From Macrotis lagotis (Eukaryota > Chordata > Mammalia > Peramelemorphia > Peramelidae), in NCBI RefSeq assembly GCF_037893015.1, contig NC_133658.1, positions 61,795,636 to 61,859,635 of the forward strand: 64,000 nt of DNA, in the 5' to 3' direction. Numbering within the stretch: the stretch's first letter is position 1; every line of letters begins with the position of its first letter. The position numbers and the translations under genes are program-made. Shown here piece after piece: positions 46,160 to 57,815 of this stretch. The notes under the pieces are model-generated. The model did not search any database, was not told the origin of the DNA, and was given only the letters and a program-made list of their open reading frames with translations.

Positions 46160-47830
46160 GTATTGGCCAATAATACTAAAGGAACCATCTGTGATCCCTT
46201 GGCATTGCTCCAGTCCCTTGAGGGGAACAATATTCTGGGGACCTGATTTGCCATGGTGAGTGTGAATTGGGATAACTCCTTCCATCCCCTACCCATGATC
46301 TGCATAATGGTAGAATCTGACAGCTAAGATTCTCTTCTTTTTTTTTGTACATATGTTCTTAGAAGTTTACACAATTGCTTCATATATAGTATATTCTTAA
46401 TGCTTTATAATTCATTCATTGGTTCATTCATTCAGCCAATTAGAAGATTTGTTAGTTAAATATACAAGATATTTAATGAAACACAAGGAAAATCTCCCCT
46501 TACCCCCAACTTTATACTTTCTGAATTCAGTGGCCTTCAAGGTCCCTTCCAATTCTAAATTCATGTTCCTATAAAAATTTCCAAAACTCTGGTGGAAAAG
46601 AAAACACAGGGGATGAACTTGTATTTATACTCCAATGGCTACACTCTAGTGGCATACTGGAATTAGCTCAAACTTTAGAGAGCTGATTGTTAAATTTTCA
46701 GTGTGAAAGCAGCACATGCTACAAATCAGGGCTTAATTTTTTGTTTTGTTGATTTTCTAGACAAAGAAGTGATGGCAAAAATGTTAATGATGCAGATTAA
46801 ACTTAAAAGTATATTTTGTATTCATTTTTTTTTTCTTTTGAAGGGCTGGTTGTTAAACATTTAAGAGTGCTTCTTGGTTCCCAACTGACATCCTGCTTTG
46901 TCTTTTAGTGTGTTGCTTGCTGCTTCCCTGAAGAGATGCTGGTGTTGCTACTCCTCTGGATATGTTATTATGTTATTGACCCTGTTACTGGTCTTCTCTA
47001 CTGTTGGGGGATTCTCTCTGTTGTACCCCCCCCCCGGCTTTTGTTCTGTGGCACTTTCATCCACAGGCTTCTCATTGGGTTGCTCTCTTCCCTAGACTGA
47101 ACTTCTGACTCTCAGGACTTTCTCTGCCTTCCTACAGAGACTTCTATACCCTTTGCCTCTGAATTTCTCACATAAGGTCTCTATCCTTGGGACCACTCCC
47201 TCTGATTTGAGGGCTCTTCTCAGAAACTTCATCTTAGGGAAGACATCAGGGCCAGATACTTCATTCCTCTCCTGCCTTCTCTCCTAATTCTGGACTTTCT
47301 CTTCCCATACCTCTTTTCAATTTACTTTGAAATGTTGTCTTCTCTTGTTAGACCATAAGCTTCTTGAGGGAAGAAATTCTTTCTGACTGTGCCTAGAATA
47401 TTAATTGAGGTGTGACTTCCGTTGCTCTTGGCTAAGAGCCAAGATTCTTTTGGTGAGCTGAAGATGCTTTATGGCCTCTCCCCACATCATTTTAGCTATA
47501 AGACTATTTCATTTCTTTGTGAGGCAGGCCCACCAGCATATCCAGTCAGCCAACAGAAGTCACTGGGGAAACTTTGAGCCTGAATCTGACACCCTTGCTT
47601 TTGCCTCAAACTCTTCTCTAAACTTTGTCTGCTCTTTGGGATATAAGAAAAATTTTCAATTACTATAGTCCCTGGTTTTTATCTGGCTATACAAATCAAT
47701 ACAGGAGTTGTAATTAGCAAGGCTGGGTGAATCAGAGTACAGCTAATGATTTTTTTTATCCTGTTGCTTCCTATCAACAAAATTCCTGTTCTCCCTACAT
47801 TAACCATAGAAATGAAGAAAGGAACAAATT
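46160..47830. other. Intergenic, unassigned
   Basis: No host gene was seen. Text near 47.34 kb ('tgttagaccataagcttctt') is an old-repeat fragment of a type common in mammals. A C-run lies at about 47,027-47,035. Confidence 0.4.
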
Positions 47831-47839
47831 TGAATTAAT

Positions 47840-48078
47840 TTTCTATTATGTTCCAGGTCTTTTGCTAAGTGCTTAACAAATATTATCTTACTGATCCTTA
47901 CAACAACCCTGGGAGATAGCTGGTATTATAATTCTCATTTTACAGTTGAGGAAACTGAGGCAAGCAGAGGTGAAGTGTCTTTCCCAAGGTTACTCAGCTA
48001 TTAAATGACTGGGGTGGGATTTGAGTCAGGTCTTCCTGATTCCAAGTTCAGTGCCCTATCCACTGCATTTAACCGCCT
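47840..48078 (-). repeat. MIR-type SINE, antisense, near full length
   Basis: 'tgctaagtgcttaacaaata', 'cagttgaggaaactgaggca', 'tcttcctgattccaagttca'. Confidence 0.82.
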
Positions 48079-48329
48079 CTAGCCACACTGGATATAGAAC
48101 AGATGGTCAATATCTTTTTTTTTAATGTGGCATCTGCAAATAAAACTAATATAAGATTAGAAGGAAAGCAGGAAACTGCAAAAAAAATTATAGCAAGTTT
48201 CTCTGATAAAGACCTCATTTCTCAAATGTATAGAGAAATGAGTTAAAGTTATAAGAATGAGTCATTCTCTAATTGATAAACAGTCAGATGATAAAAACAG
48301 GAAGTTTTCAGAAAAAATCAGAACTATCA

Positions 48330-48488
48330 GGGTGGCTAGGTGGTACAGTGGATAGAGCACCAGCCCTGGAGTCAGGAGTACCTGAGTTCAAATCCAGCCT
48401 CAGACACTCAATAATTACCTAGCTGTGTGGCCTTGGGCAAGCCACTTAACCCCATTGCCTTTGGAAAAAAATTAAAAAAACCAAAAAA
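48330..48488 (+). repeat. WSINE1-like SINE inside L1
   Basis: Complete copy. The flanks 'aaatcagaactatc' and 'aaatcagagctatc' are the target duplication with one change. Confidence 0.9.
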
Positions 48489-48565
48489 CTCCAAGAAATC
48501 AGAGCTATCTATAGTCTTATTAAAAGTGTTTTAAATCATTATTGATAAAGACAAATTAAAATAAC

Positions 48566-48670
48566 TAATATATAATATATAATATATAATATAATATATA
48601 TTTTGCAATTATACATATAACTCTAATGTATAATAATATATAATAATAAATATATAATAACTCTAATATA
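48566..48670. repeat. TA/TAATA-rich simple repeat
   Basis: Irregular (TATAATA)n tract inside the L1. Confidence 0.88.
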
Positions 48671-49500
48671 TAATAAATCTAAGGTACCACCTCATACTTA
48701 TCAGATTGGCTAATATGACAGAAAAGGGAAATGACACATGTTGGAAGGCATGTGGAAAAATAGGGGAGACTGATGCATTCTTAGAGTTGTGAACTGATCC
48801 AACCATTCTGGAGAACAATTTGGATCCATGTGCAAAGGGCTATAACATCATGTATACTCTTTGATTCAGAAATACTACTACTAGTCTATATCCCAAAGAG
48901 ATTAAAATCTAAAAGGAAAAAGATTCCCTTATACAAAAAAAAAATATTTGTAACAGTTATTTTTGTGGTGGCAAACAGTTGGAAATTGAGGGGATGCTTA
49001 TCAATCGAGGCAGCCAGGTTGTGGCATATAATTGTGTTGGAAAACTATTGTACTATAAGAAATGATGAGAAGCATAGTTTCAGAAAAACCTGGGAAGACT
49101 TACATGAACTGATGCAAAGTGAAATGAGCAGAACCAGGAGACTACTGTACACAGCAGTAATAGCATACAATGATCAGTTGTGAATGACTTAGCTATTCTC
49201 AGCAATACAAAGTTCCAAGATAATTCTAAAGCCTTAGGATGAAAAATGTTCTCCTTCTCCAGAGAGAGAACTGATGGTTGGAGTATAGATTGAAATATAC
49301 TTTTCATTTTTTTTTCTTGTTTGTTTTCTTTTGCAACATGACCAGTATGGAAATATTTTGTATCACTACACATGTATAAACTATCAAATTGCTTACCTTT
49401 TTGAGAAGGCAGGAAAGGAGAGAATTTGGAACTCAAAATTTAAAAAAAGAACATGAAAAATTTTTGTTTACATGTAATTGATAAAAAGCAAGATTAAAAC

Positions 49501-51120
49501 TAAATTTAAAAAACATGGTATATACAACTAAACAGCTCTCATGATCTCTACAAGTCAAACATGAATTCAATCAGCATAATCTTAGTTTCTTTTTTGATAA
49601 AGTTGCTAGGTTCATGATTTAAGGGAATTAAGGGTATTCATTATATCTAATTTTAACAAGGTATTTGTTGAATTAGGTACTTCTCATGAGGTGGAGATAT
49701 CTGGTCTGGATGATTGTACAGATCATTGTGTATCTAACAGAATTAACCTTAATTCCATTTCTGACTCTTCTGCATCTAATTATAATTCTCTCAACACACA
49801 TTTATTATATGCATTCTTTGTGCTAAGACAAAAATGAAACAGGATGATATTTGGTATTATCCCAGCAATTTTTCCTAGCTGTTCTCCATAACTAGAATGT
49901 TCTCCCTCATCTCTGTCTACTGGTTTCCCTTGTTTTCTTTAAGTACCAATTAAAATCTTATCTTCTACAGGAAGTTTCCCCCCTTTTTAATTTTAGTGCC
50001 TTCTCTCTTTTAATCATTTCCTATTTATCCTCCACTGACTTGTTTATACATATTTTCTTGCTTTTCATCTTCCCTATTAGCTTGTAAGCCTCTTGATGAA
50101 AGGACTATCTTTGGTCTTTCTTTGTATCCTCAATACTTAGCCCAGTGTCTAAGACATAGTGTTCAATACATGTTGCTGACTATAACTCCTTTACTTTCTT
50201 AGGAGGAAGATGCTTTGATATCCTATTGATATGTGAATCATAATTATTACATGCAGACTCTTCCCAAAGCTCACTTCATAGGATCATAAGATTCAGAGTT
50301 TGAAGAAATCTTAGAATTGATCTCATGTAGGGGCTCTTAATCCTTTTTGTGTCATGGAACCCTTTGGCAGTGATAGGCTGGGGAAAGCCTATGGACCATT
50401 CTCAGAATTTGTTTTTAAACATATTGTTTCAATCCAACCATCAATTCTCTTACTGGAGAGAGTCCCAGTCCCAGTCCCAAAGTCCATTGGTATGGGACTC
50501 GTTTCTTTTTGATGGAGAAGAATGCCCTGCCCTGTCTGAGGGGAGAAATGGAGTTGGTGATGAAGATGGATGCTTTGAGTGCTTCTGAGGACTGAAGAAG
50601 CTAACCTCAACTCAGAATGCTGAAGGAAGGGATGCTGGTAGGACATGAGAGGGATGACAGGCAGTCTTCATTTGCTCCCTATTTGTTTCTCTAAATACTT
50701 TCCAAAGTTTCCCCATGGGTGAGATCCATAACTCTCTTAGTTGAACTTTGCCAGTGGCAGAGTTCTTTCACCCTATGTTGTCTAGTGTATATTCTCTTAT
50801 GTGGATCTTCTCTGATGTGTTTTGTTACCAATTTGGATAAGTGACTATCTGTTCTATGTGTGTGAAAAGGGACTCAAGTTTAGGCTAAAAAGCCTGGGGT
50901 CTTCCTTCCCTCCAAAAATGATACAATAAGCAGAAGGAAGATGGAATTTAATCATATCCCCCCAGACTAAAAACATTTATGGGAACAGATCAACGTTATT
51001 CTAGTCTGGTACTCTTTTTTTTCCCTCATGGTCTCAATCTCCTGCTTCCCCTTTCTCTTAGGAAAGGTTAGGGGAAAAGAGGCTAGAGATGTCTATTCTG
51101 GCCCCCTGGGCATCTCTCTA
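49501..51120. other. Intergenic, mostly unassigned
   Basis: At 50,335-50,420 the text 'gtgtcatggaaccctttggc' with 'ggggaaagcctatggaccat' belongs to an old mammalian interspersed repeat that I do not name. No gene was seen. Confidence 0.4.
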
Positions 51121-51126
51121 AATAAA

Positions 51127-51273
51127 ATGTTGTTCAGTTTCAGGTGTGTCTGATCCTTTTGTGACCCCATTTTATAGATGAAGAAATTGAGGCTAACAGT
51201 ATTAGGTGATTTGCACAGAGTAACACAGTATATGTCTGAGGTTGGATTTGCACTCAGGTCTTTCTGAAAGGAA
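51127..51273 (-). repeat. SINE with RTE-like tail, antisense
   Basis: 'gttgttcagtttcaggtgtg' plus 'ttgtgaccccattttataga' is the antisense tail, followed by the MIR-like CORE 'gatgaagaaattgaggctaa'. Confidence 0.65.
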
Positions 51274-51344
51274 ATCAACAATATATAATTACATTCATGA
51301 AAAAAAAATTTTTTTAAATTCACTGACTCTGAATTCCAATCAGT

Positions 51345-51610
51345 GTTGTATAGGTAGAATCACCCTTGGACCTGTGTGATGCTACTTAATATGTGTGTCA
51401 TTAGGAAAGTCACAACTTGTCTCAGGCCTTGGTTTCTTCATCTATAAAACTGAAATGTTAATCGATCATAAGGGGAGGAAAACCTTTTTTACACATGAGA
51501 TAAGCAAGAACAAGTAAAGGGAAGTGACTTATCTAAGTTTATATAGCCACTAAGTAGCAGGTCTGGGATAGCAGAAACCCAGATTCCCTGATTCTACTTT
51601 ATGCTTCTAT
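51345..51610. repeat. Degenerate MIR-type SINE pieces
   Basis: A sense piece at about 51,345-51,470 ('ttcttcatctataaaactga') is followed by an antisense piece up to about 51,610 ('gggaagtgacttatctaagt'). Confidence 0.6.
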
Positions 51611-51619
51611 GATAGTAAC

Positions 51620-53020
51620 TGTCTTTCAAGTGTGGAAGGAATTAGAAATAGATGCATGGGAGTGAGAGTCCAGTTCTCTTGTAGAAATCAAACAATGTGA
51701 TAACATCTTTGGGGGTGGAATGGGTGAGGAGGAGACACAGGAGGGTGAGAAGCCAAAATCTATATTGAGCAAGGTTTGAGCAAGAAAGAGTAAAAAGGGG
51801 AAGGAAATTAAGAGCCTCAAACAGGCCAAACCAAACCTAAGCCTTACTATTTGTTCCTCATCTTATCCTCTTCCTCCCACCCCCTCTTCCTGCCCCTGCT
51901 TCCCCCCAAGCCTCTAGCTCCTGGCCAGATACATAGGTGCCTAGTCTGAAAGTAGAGTCCCTGGGGTTCTATATGCTCTGAGAAGTAGGTAGGATCATGG
52001 GGACTGTGGCCAAGTAAGGGAAGCAGCTGGGGCCTGGCTCAAGGAGTTAGGGTTCCACCTTTCCTGTCTTGCTGCTATACTTTATAGTATGGAAGTTCAT
52101 TGCTTTGCCATTGGCCTCCATTTTCTTCTCTGGGTGATGGATAATCCATCTTCTATTCTTTTCCTGCTCTGTGTATGGCAGGCACTAGGTTGGGCCTTGG
52201 AGATACAAAGACATGCCATTTTTTTCTTTACCACTGCTAGAGCCTTGGAGGAAGAGACGGGCCTCCTCCTAGCCACAGACAACCTTCTGCTTGTGCTCCT
52301 GGTATTCAACTCCCTTCTTCTCTGCTAACTTGCCCCTTCAATTATCCCTTCTCTTTCTAATTTTCAGCCTCTTTGTTTACCAACTTCTTCCCAGAAGCTT
52401 ACAAACTGCTTTTCTCATCCTAAAAAAAGGCTTTTTGCTTGTCTCACTTATTCTAAGATGTAATCTTATATCTCTCCTCTTTTTACAACCAAATTTAGTT
52501 GTTAAATTTCTTTCTTTCTTTTGGGTGAACTTGGAGTTGGGTACCAAAGCTTTGTTTTTTGAAAAAACTGAATGTTCTATTGATGTTCTGTTTTGTTTTG
52601 AATATCAGGGTCACATTCCAATGAATTTCCATCTCTCTCCCATCAGAACAATTTACCTTCAACAACAACAAAAAAAAGACAATAAAGTGAATCAATTCAA
52701 TCCATGGGCAATGTCTGACAATCTAGGCTTCATGTTATGCTTGTGTCTACCTACCCCACTCTCCACTGAGAGGTTGTTCACCTACAATCAGAACACGTCA
52801 TCAACCAGGACCAGAACATGGGTCAAAGTTGTTTTTCCTTTGGATTATGATTATCATACTTGTTGCTCTCTATCTACATGTCAACCTCTTGTAATATGGC
52901 TTCTCACTCTACCATTCTACTGATAGAGTTTTCTTTTCTTTTTTTTCTAAGAGTTTTTTCAAAATCACCAAAAATCTCTTAACTGCAAAATTCAGCAGCT
53001 TTTTCTGAGTCTTCCTCTGT
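51620..53020. other. Intergenic, unassigned
   Basis: Contains a 210-codon open frame on the plus strand (52,291-52,923). It is rich in F, L and S and matches no protein I know. It reads like translated pyrimidine-rich non-coding DNA. Confidence 0.4.
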
Positions 53021-53029
53021 TTCAATTTC

Positions 53030-53640
53030 AATGATCTCCCTTTTCTCTGGCCAACTCTCCTGAGTTTTCACTGAGTGGGATCCTCTCCTACTTCACCTGG
53101 CAGTTCATCTGTCTCCTGATGGGTCATCATTCTCCTCTCTTGGTCCAGGGTCTTCTGATCTGTGCTTTCTCAATGGTCTCATAAATTCCTTTGGGGGGTG
53201 GGGGCAGTTAGCATCTCTATTCTGATGACTCCTAAATAAATCTACATGCACGGGCTGCTCTACAGTCCCCTAGCTCCAACTACTTGACAGATATTGCCAT
53301 TTAAATTTCTCAGAGGCATCTCAAACTGAGCGTATTCATTACCTTTCCCCTCAGTCTAGCCATCCTGTTAACTCCCTTCCTTTCATCTCCGTCCCTAACC
53401 TAAATTAGCCTTCTCTTCAGTTTCCCTCACTCTCGGATCCAATAGGCTAGTCACATCTGGTCTGTCTCCCGTTCTCTCTGTCCCTTTCTTTCCACTAAGG
53501 CAGCCATCACACTACTTGCTTTCATCATCTCTCCTCCTGATTACTGAGGTATCCTGACTGGTTCATGCCCCTGCCTCCAATCTCTCAAATCTCAACCTAG
53601 ATTCGACACTGTCGCCTTATTGATACTTGTTCTTCCTTCT
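53030..53640 (+). repeat. L2-type LINE fragment, sense
   Basis: The block 'ttctgatgactcctaaataa', then 'ctcagaggcatctcaaactg', then 'agtcacatctggtctgtctc' follows the order of the L2 reverse-transcriptase to C-terminal region. A sister fragment lies at 60.0-60.5 kb. Confidence 0.6.
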
Positions 53641-53739
53641 GGAAGACCACGACATCTGGGAGAAGATGCCATGAACCAGCCTCTCTTTCTCCTCCGGGAC
53701 ATCTGGATCCACTGACCATTTAGGGACCAGGGCCGCTGG

Positions 53740-53890
53740 GGATGACCCTGGATGGGAGGCTAAGTGATGGCCAAGATCACACAGCTGGTGGTGCTAAATG
53801 TCCACTGAGGGCAGTTAGGTAGGCAGGGAGTCCGAGGGGAGGGCTCTGGCCTCGGATGCTGGTCCTTCCAGGTCAAGTTCAAAGGTGAAC
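53740..53890. repeat. Degenerate MIR-type SINE
   Basis: 'ggccaagatcacacagctgg' and 'aggcagttaggtaggcagg'-like text; weak. Confidence 0.4.
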
Positions 53891-54339
53891 TCCTCCTGTT
53901 TGGTGACTGGTACTGTGCCAATCTGGGAATGCCAAATGAAGGACAAAACGATAAGACCGATCCTTGACTTCGGGGCGCCCACCTTCTAGAGGGCTCGAAA
54001 ACTGAGAGGAAGAGCGCTGTGCGACTGTCCGCCCCTTCAAGGCGGTCATCTCCCTGGGCCAGGTGCGGAAGAGCGCCCCCACCCCCAGGATGCCTGCCCC
54101 GGGCCCCGCGCCCCGGTTATTTCCACACCTCCCGGAGCACAGTCGTCTGCCCTGGGCTGTCCGTGCTCCTCGGCTCCCCCACCCCCAGGGTTTTCGGGGT
54201 GCCCGTGTGTCGGGGGCCCGCGGCCGGTGCACAGAAGGCCGTCGGACACGCTCCTGGCGGCGGGGCCCGCACCCCCGCGGCTCCGCCAGTGCCGGGGGTC
54301 CTCGGGGCAGCGCGGCTCGAGTCCTCGGTGCGCCCCCCG

Positions 54340-54780
54340 CCCGGCCCGGCCCGGCCCGGCCCGGCCCCGCTGCAGGAATGTGGGGCCGCGCGGCCCCGGC
54401 CCGGCCCGGCCCCGCTGCAGGGATGTGGGGCCGCGCGGCCCCGGCCCGGCCCGGCCCCCGCTGCAGGGATGTGGGGCCGCGCGGCCCCGGCCCGGCCCGG
54501 CCCCGCTGCAGGGATGTGGGGCCGCGCGGCCCCGGCCCGGCCCGGCCCCGCTGCAGGGATGTGGGGCCGCGCGGCCCCGGCCCGGCCCGGCCCCGCTGCA
54601 GGGATGTGGGGCCCCGCGGCCCCCGGCCCGGCCCGGCCCCGCTGCAGGGATGTGGGGCCCCGGCCCCGCTGCAGGGATGTGGGGCGGCGCGGCCCCGGCC
54701 CGGCCCGGCCCCGCTGCAGGGATGTGGGGCCCCGGCCCCGCTGCAGGGATGTGGGGCCGCGCGGCCCCGGCCCGGCCCCG
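54340..54780. repeat. 45-bp GC-rich minisatellite
   Basis: Ten CTGCAGG anchors occur at spacings of 45, 46, 45, 45, 45, 46, 27, 45 and 27 bp. The unit contains ATGTGGGGCC, GCGCGGCCCC and a short GGCCC run. The 27-bp units lack the middle GCGCGG segment. Because 45 and 27 are multiples of three and the unit has no stop, all frames stay open through most of the array. Confidence 0.95.
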
Positions 54781-55347
54781 GCTCTTCTGCCCGGGACTCC
54801 ACCGGCCCAGGCGCCCCGGCCCGCGCGCGGCCCCCGCTAACAGACGGAACGTGTCGGGCCGGCCCGGGGCCGCACCCCGCGGGTCCCGGGGACCCCCGGC
54901 TGCGGCGTCGGGGCGCCTTCTCCACGCGACTCACGGCCGCCCGCGGGCCTGCCTGGGGGGAGGCGGCGCACCTGCTTCAGGGGGGCGGGGAGAGGGCCCG
55001 GGCCAGGGCCCGAGGGACTCCTGCGGCGGGGGGCCGGGGGACCGGGGGCCTGGGAGGGAGTTATTTAGTAATCCCCATCAAATGCAGGAAAAGGAAGGTA
55101 ACGGGGGGGGGGGGTGGCAAACAGCGCCCGGGGCAGCGCCCAGGTAGACTCGTACCTACGCGCGGGGCAGGCGGCTGGGAGTGGCCCGTCGGGAGGTGGC
55201 AAATTGGGGGTGCGGGGGGCTCTGGTTTGCCGCTTAGGAAGCTGGGGCGGCTGCGGGGCAGGGTGACCTTTAACGGGAGCCCCCCGCCCCCTCCCCGGCG
55301 GGAGTGTGGGAGGCGAAGCGGGCTGTGGTCAGAGATGTTTGTCTCAC

Positions 55348-55546
55348 CTGGGAGGAACTTCTGAGAAGCTGCCACTTCCTTCCAGCCGGGCCGCCAGCCT
55401 CGGGGGAGGAACCCGGGGACCCGGTGGGGGTGGGGGCACGGGACCCAAGGCCAGCGCCCCCGTGCCGGGGGCCACCCTTTTCTTAGGCCCTGGGCAGCAC
55501 CTTCGCGCCTGGTTGCCCCAGGGCTTGTGTTCGCCGCATCGCCCAC
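55348..55546 (-). other. Candidate alternative first coding exon (speculative)
   Basis: An ATG at 55,546 opens a frame of 66 codons plus one base up to the donor CAG|GTGAGAC at 55,348/55,347. The exon would end in phase 1, the same as NFATC3 exon 1, so it could in principle splice to NFATC3 exon 2. The encoded peptide (starting MGDAANTSPG) is not one I recognise. CpG-rich sequence is often open by chance, so this is only a lead. Confidence 0.2.
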
Positions 55547-56009
55547 GGTGCTTCCCCTGGTCCGGTAATGGTTTCTGGTACCGGATCAGAGCTCCCTCCT
55601 CACTCGCCTTCAGTCCCCCCCGGGCACGACTTCTCCAAATTCCTCATTATTCTTAATCCATTGGCATGCCCACCGGGCCGTTAGCCATACCCAGAGTTCC
55701 CTAAACCCTAGGATGCCTCTGACGGAAGAGGCACATTAGCTTATTAACCAGGGGTCCCACTCTTCCAAGCTCCTGCCAGCCAATCCTGGAGTTCTTCCCT
55801 CGGAGACATAAGCCCCCTCTCGGATGGAATCTTTTCCTATGGCAGAACGAGTGTTGAGCCAATAGGCACATAAGGCTAATTTACATTTGAAAGACTATTC
55901 ATGGTTTTGGTTTTTGTTCATCCCATGTCCAATCATGCTTTCTCTTATATTGAAGTTCCACAATTCTGTTACGAAGCCAGCACGGTCATAGTCTATCTTT
56001 CTGATATAT

Positions 56010-56410
56010 TGGTATGAACCTTGTATTCAATATTTTTGTCATACTATGGAAATCAAGTCTAAGTTTATTTTGACTCTGATTTAGATATCAAGAGCATGTT
56101 TGTTATGAAAAAAATTGGGTAGAAATCTCTGCCTACTGTTTTTCACAGAGTTTATGTAGTATTGGAGCTAGTTCCTCCACCGTCAATCTGGGCGATTCAT
56201 ATTTTTGCAATTCATGTTTTATTGAATTTTTTTGTTAGTTTCTAGCAATTATTTTTTTTAGTTTGTAAATTCACCGGTTTCATTTTTGTCATTTGGTTTT
56301 CTTTTTAAAAAAATTAGAAAATAGCTTATCTACTTCATTTTTTTTAAATCAACTACTTTTTATTAGATTAATGGGTTTACTCTCAATTTTGCTAATCTCT
56401 TCTTTGACTA
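56010..56410 (-). repeat. Degenerate L1 ORF2 fragment, antisense
   Basis: 'tatgtagtattggagctagt' and 'tcaattttgctaatctcttc' resemble the reverse complement of the L1 reverse-transcriptase region. Strongly decayed. Confidence 0.5.
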
Positions 56411-56647
56411 GCTCCTATTTCTACAAGTACTTGCCTCAAAACCTTATGAAAGAGATAGCTGGAGGTCTCATCCTCCTCTCAGTGAGGACACTGACTTTCA
56501 CAAACACAAACCAGAAGGGCTCAAATCCAGAGTTTTGTATCTACAGCATAAAGACTCTCAAAAGCCTGCAGTGTTTTTTCCAGTTATGCTCCAAGCACCA
56601 TTTTCAGTTTCAATTTGTAAGTGTTCCCATTAGTAAAATGGGCCTTT

Positions 56648-56803
56648 AAGCAGCTAGGTGGCACAGTGGATAGAGCACCGGCCCTGCAGTCAGGAGTACC
56701 TGGGTTCAAATCCGACCTCAGACACTTAGTAATTACCTAGCTGTGTGGCCTTGGGCAAGCCACTTAACCCCATTGCCTTGAAAAATCTAAAAATAAATAA
56801 ATA
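56648..56803 (+). repeat. WSINE1-like SINE with 13-bp target duplication
   Basis: Exact aaaatgggccttt at 56,635-56,647 and 56,804-56,816. Confidence 0.95.
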
Positions 56804-56816
56804 AAAATGGGCCTTT

Positions 56817-57815
56817 GGGTCTTGTTCCCTCTAACTGTGCAGATTAAGAGGGCAAACAAAGATTGCTTTTAACCTTTTTTTAATTTTCCTGGACACCCAA
56901 CCCATCCAAAAGATGAACCTCAATGAAAAGACAGCCTGGAGGCAAGGAAGGCCCTGTGGACAGTTCTCATCCTTCATTAGAACTAGGAGCTCTCAATTTC
57001 CCCAGCGCCATCAGGAGCTGCAGGAGAGTAGGTGGGACCCTCAGTCAGGGTTGCCCAGGCTCTGACCAACACTTCTGTGCTAAGAGGGCTCAGAACTCTG
57101 GTTGCCCAGGGTCTACCAACTGGCAGTGGCAGGATGACTACAGGTTCATAGCAGTCTATTACCACTGGGATGGGGTAAATTCTCCCCAAGTGTCTCCCTT
57201 GGGAGATAGGGAAGAAGGTGTGGGTGAGCAGTGCTAAGATGGAAAAAAAGGCAGAAACTCCCTTGCCTTCATAGTTCAGGAAGACTGCCTCTGCTCCTCC
57301 AGCAGCCTCAAGGAGAGCTTAGATGCTCAGAGGGGTGAAGCTCATCTTGATGGAGAGAGCCAACTTTACTGAGGTAAACAGAAGACTATCTGAACAGCTT
57401 GTGCCACAAGAGGAAAAAATACTAGAAGCTGTCTGGACTTGTCAGTCCTGGGTTCACTCCTACTTCCCCCTCTCCACAATACCATGTTACTCAACATCTA
57501 CCCTGACACCCCTCTGCCCATCCCAAGGCCCGAGTGAACCTGCAGTGGGCACATCCTGGATGTCTCCTTTCCCACTCCCTTTGGTGGAGTTCAGACCTGA
57601 CTTAAAGAAAAGTAAGTCAGACATCTCATCTACACCATAAACCCACCAGACAAATGGGGGGGGCAGCTAAGCAGCTCCATATTCCACCCTAATCCCATCC
57701 CCCCACCCCTTCCAGAGCTGTCCACCTTGCAGGAGCTTCCCTCATTTGCTCTGGGGCTGAGTCCAGAAGGATTCTGCAAATGGCAATAGGGATCGTCCAA
57801 GAATGTGAAGGAGAG
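56817..57815 (-). other. DUS2: DUS2 3' UTR and downstream flank (inferred)
   Basis: This is downstream of the DUS2 stop. The only polyadenylation-like hexamer noticed on the minus strand is ATTAAA at 56,884-56,879, which would give a 3' UTR of about 0.9 kb. Open frames on the plus strand here (56,923-57,237 and 57,323-57,640) match nothing known. Confidence 0.3.

Larger units (their letters stand above)
48125..49500 (+). repeat. 5'-truncated old L1, split by a SINE and AT repeat
   Basis: L1 ORF2 C-terminal region. A degenerate open piece at 48,830-49,183 includes 'SFRKTWEDLHELMQSEMSRT', as in the other L1s, followed by the 3' UTR. It is interrupted by a WSINE1-like copy (48,330-48,488) and a TA-rich tract (48,566-48,670). 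Confidence 0.82.
53990..55560. promoter_or_regulatory. Second CpG island, no assigned gene
   Basis: Very high G+C with many CpG from about 53,990 to 55,560, flanked by ordinary sequence. It lies between the DUS2 stop (57,816) and the NFATC3 start (23,878). The left half is dominated by a 45-bp minisatellite. The right half has unique sequence, with good splice-donor matches on the minus strand at 55,348/55,347 (CAG|GTGAGA) and on the plus strand near 55,145 (CAG|GTAGAC). It could be a promoter of a non-coding RNA, an alternative upstream NFATC3 promoter or an orphan island. Confidence 0.7.

Noticed and set aside
46909-47400. Possible solo LTR starting TGTTGC
   Set aside because: No matching end, duplication or second copy was found, and the composition alone is not enough.
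52291-52923. 210-codon plus-strand open frame
   Set aside because: Composition (F, L, S, C) is that of translated pyrimidine-rich non-coding DNA, and no motif was recognised.
53879-55364. Overlapping open frames of 273-433 codons on both strands over the second CpG island
   Set aside because: They are made by a stop-free minisatellite whose unit is a multiple of three. The peptide is a low-complexity Pro/Arg/Gly repeat in every frame.
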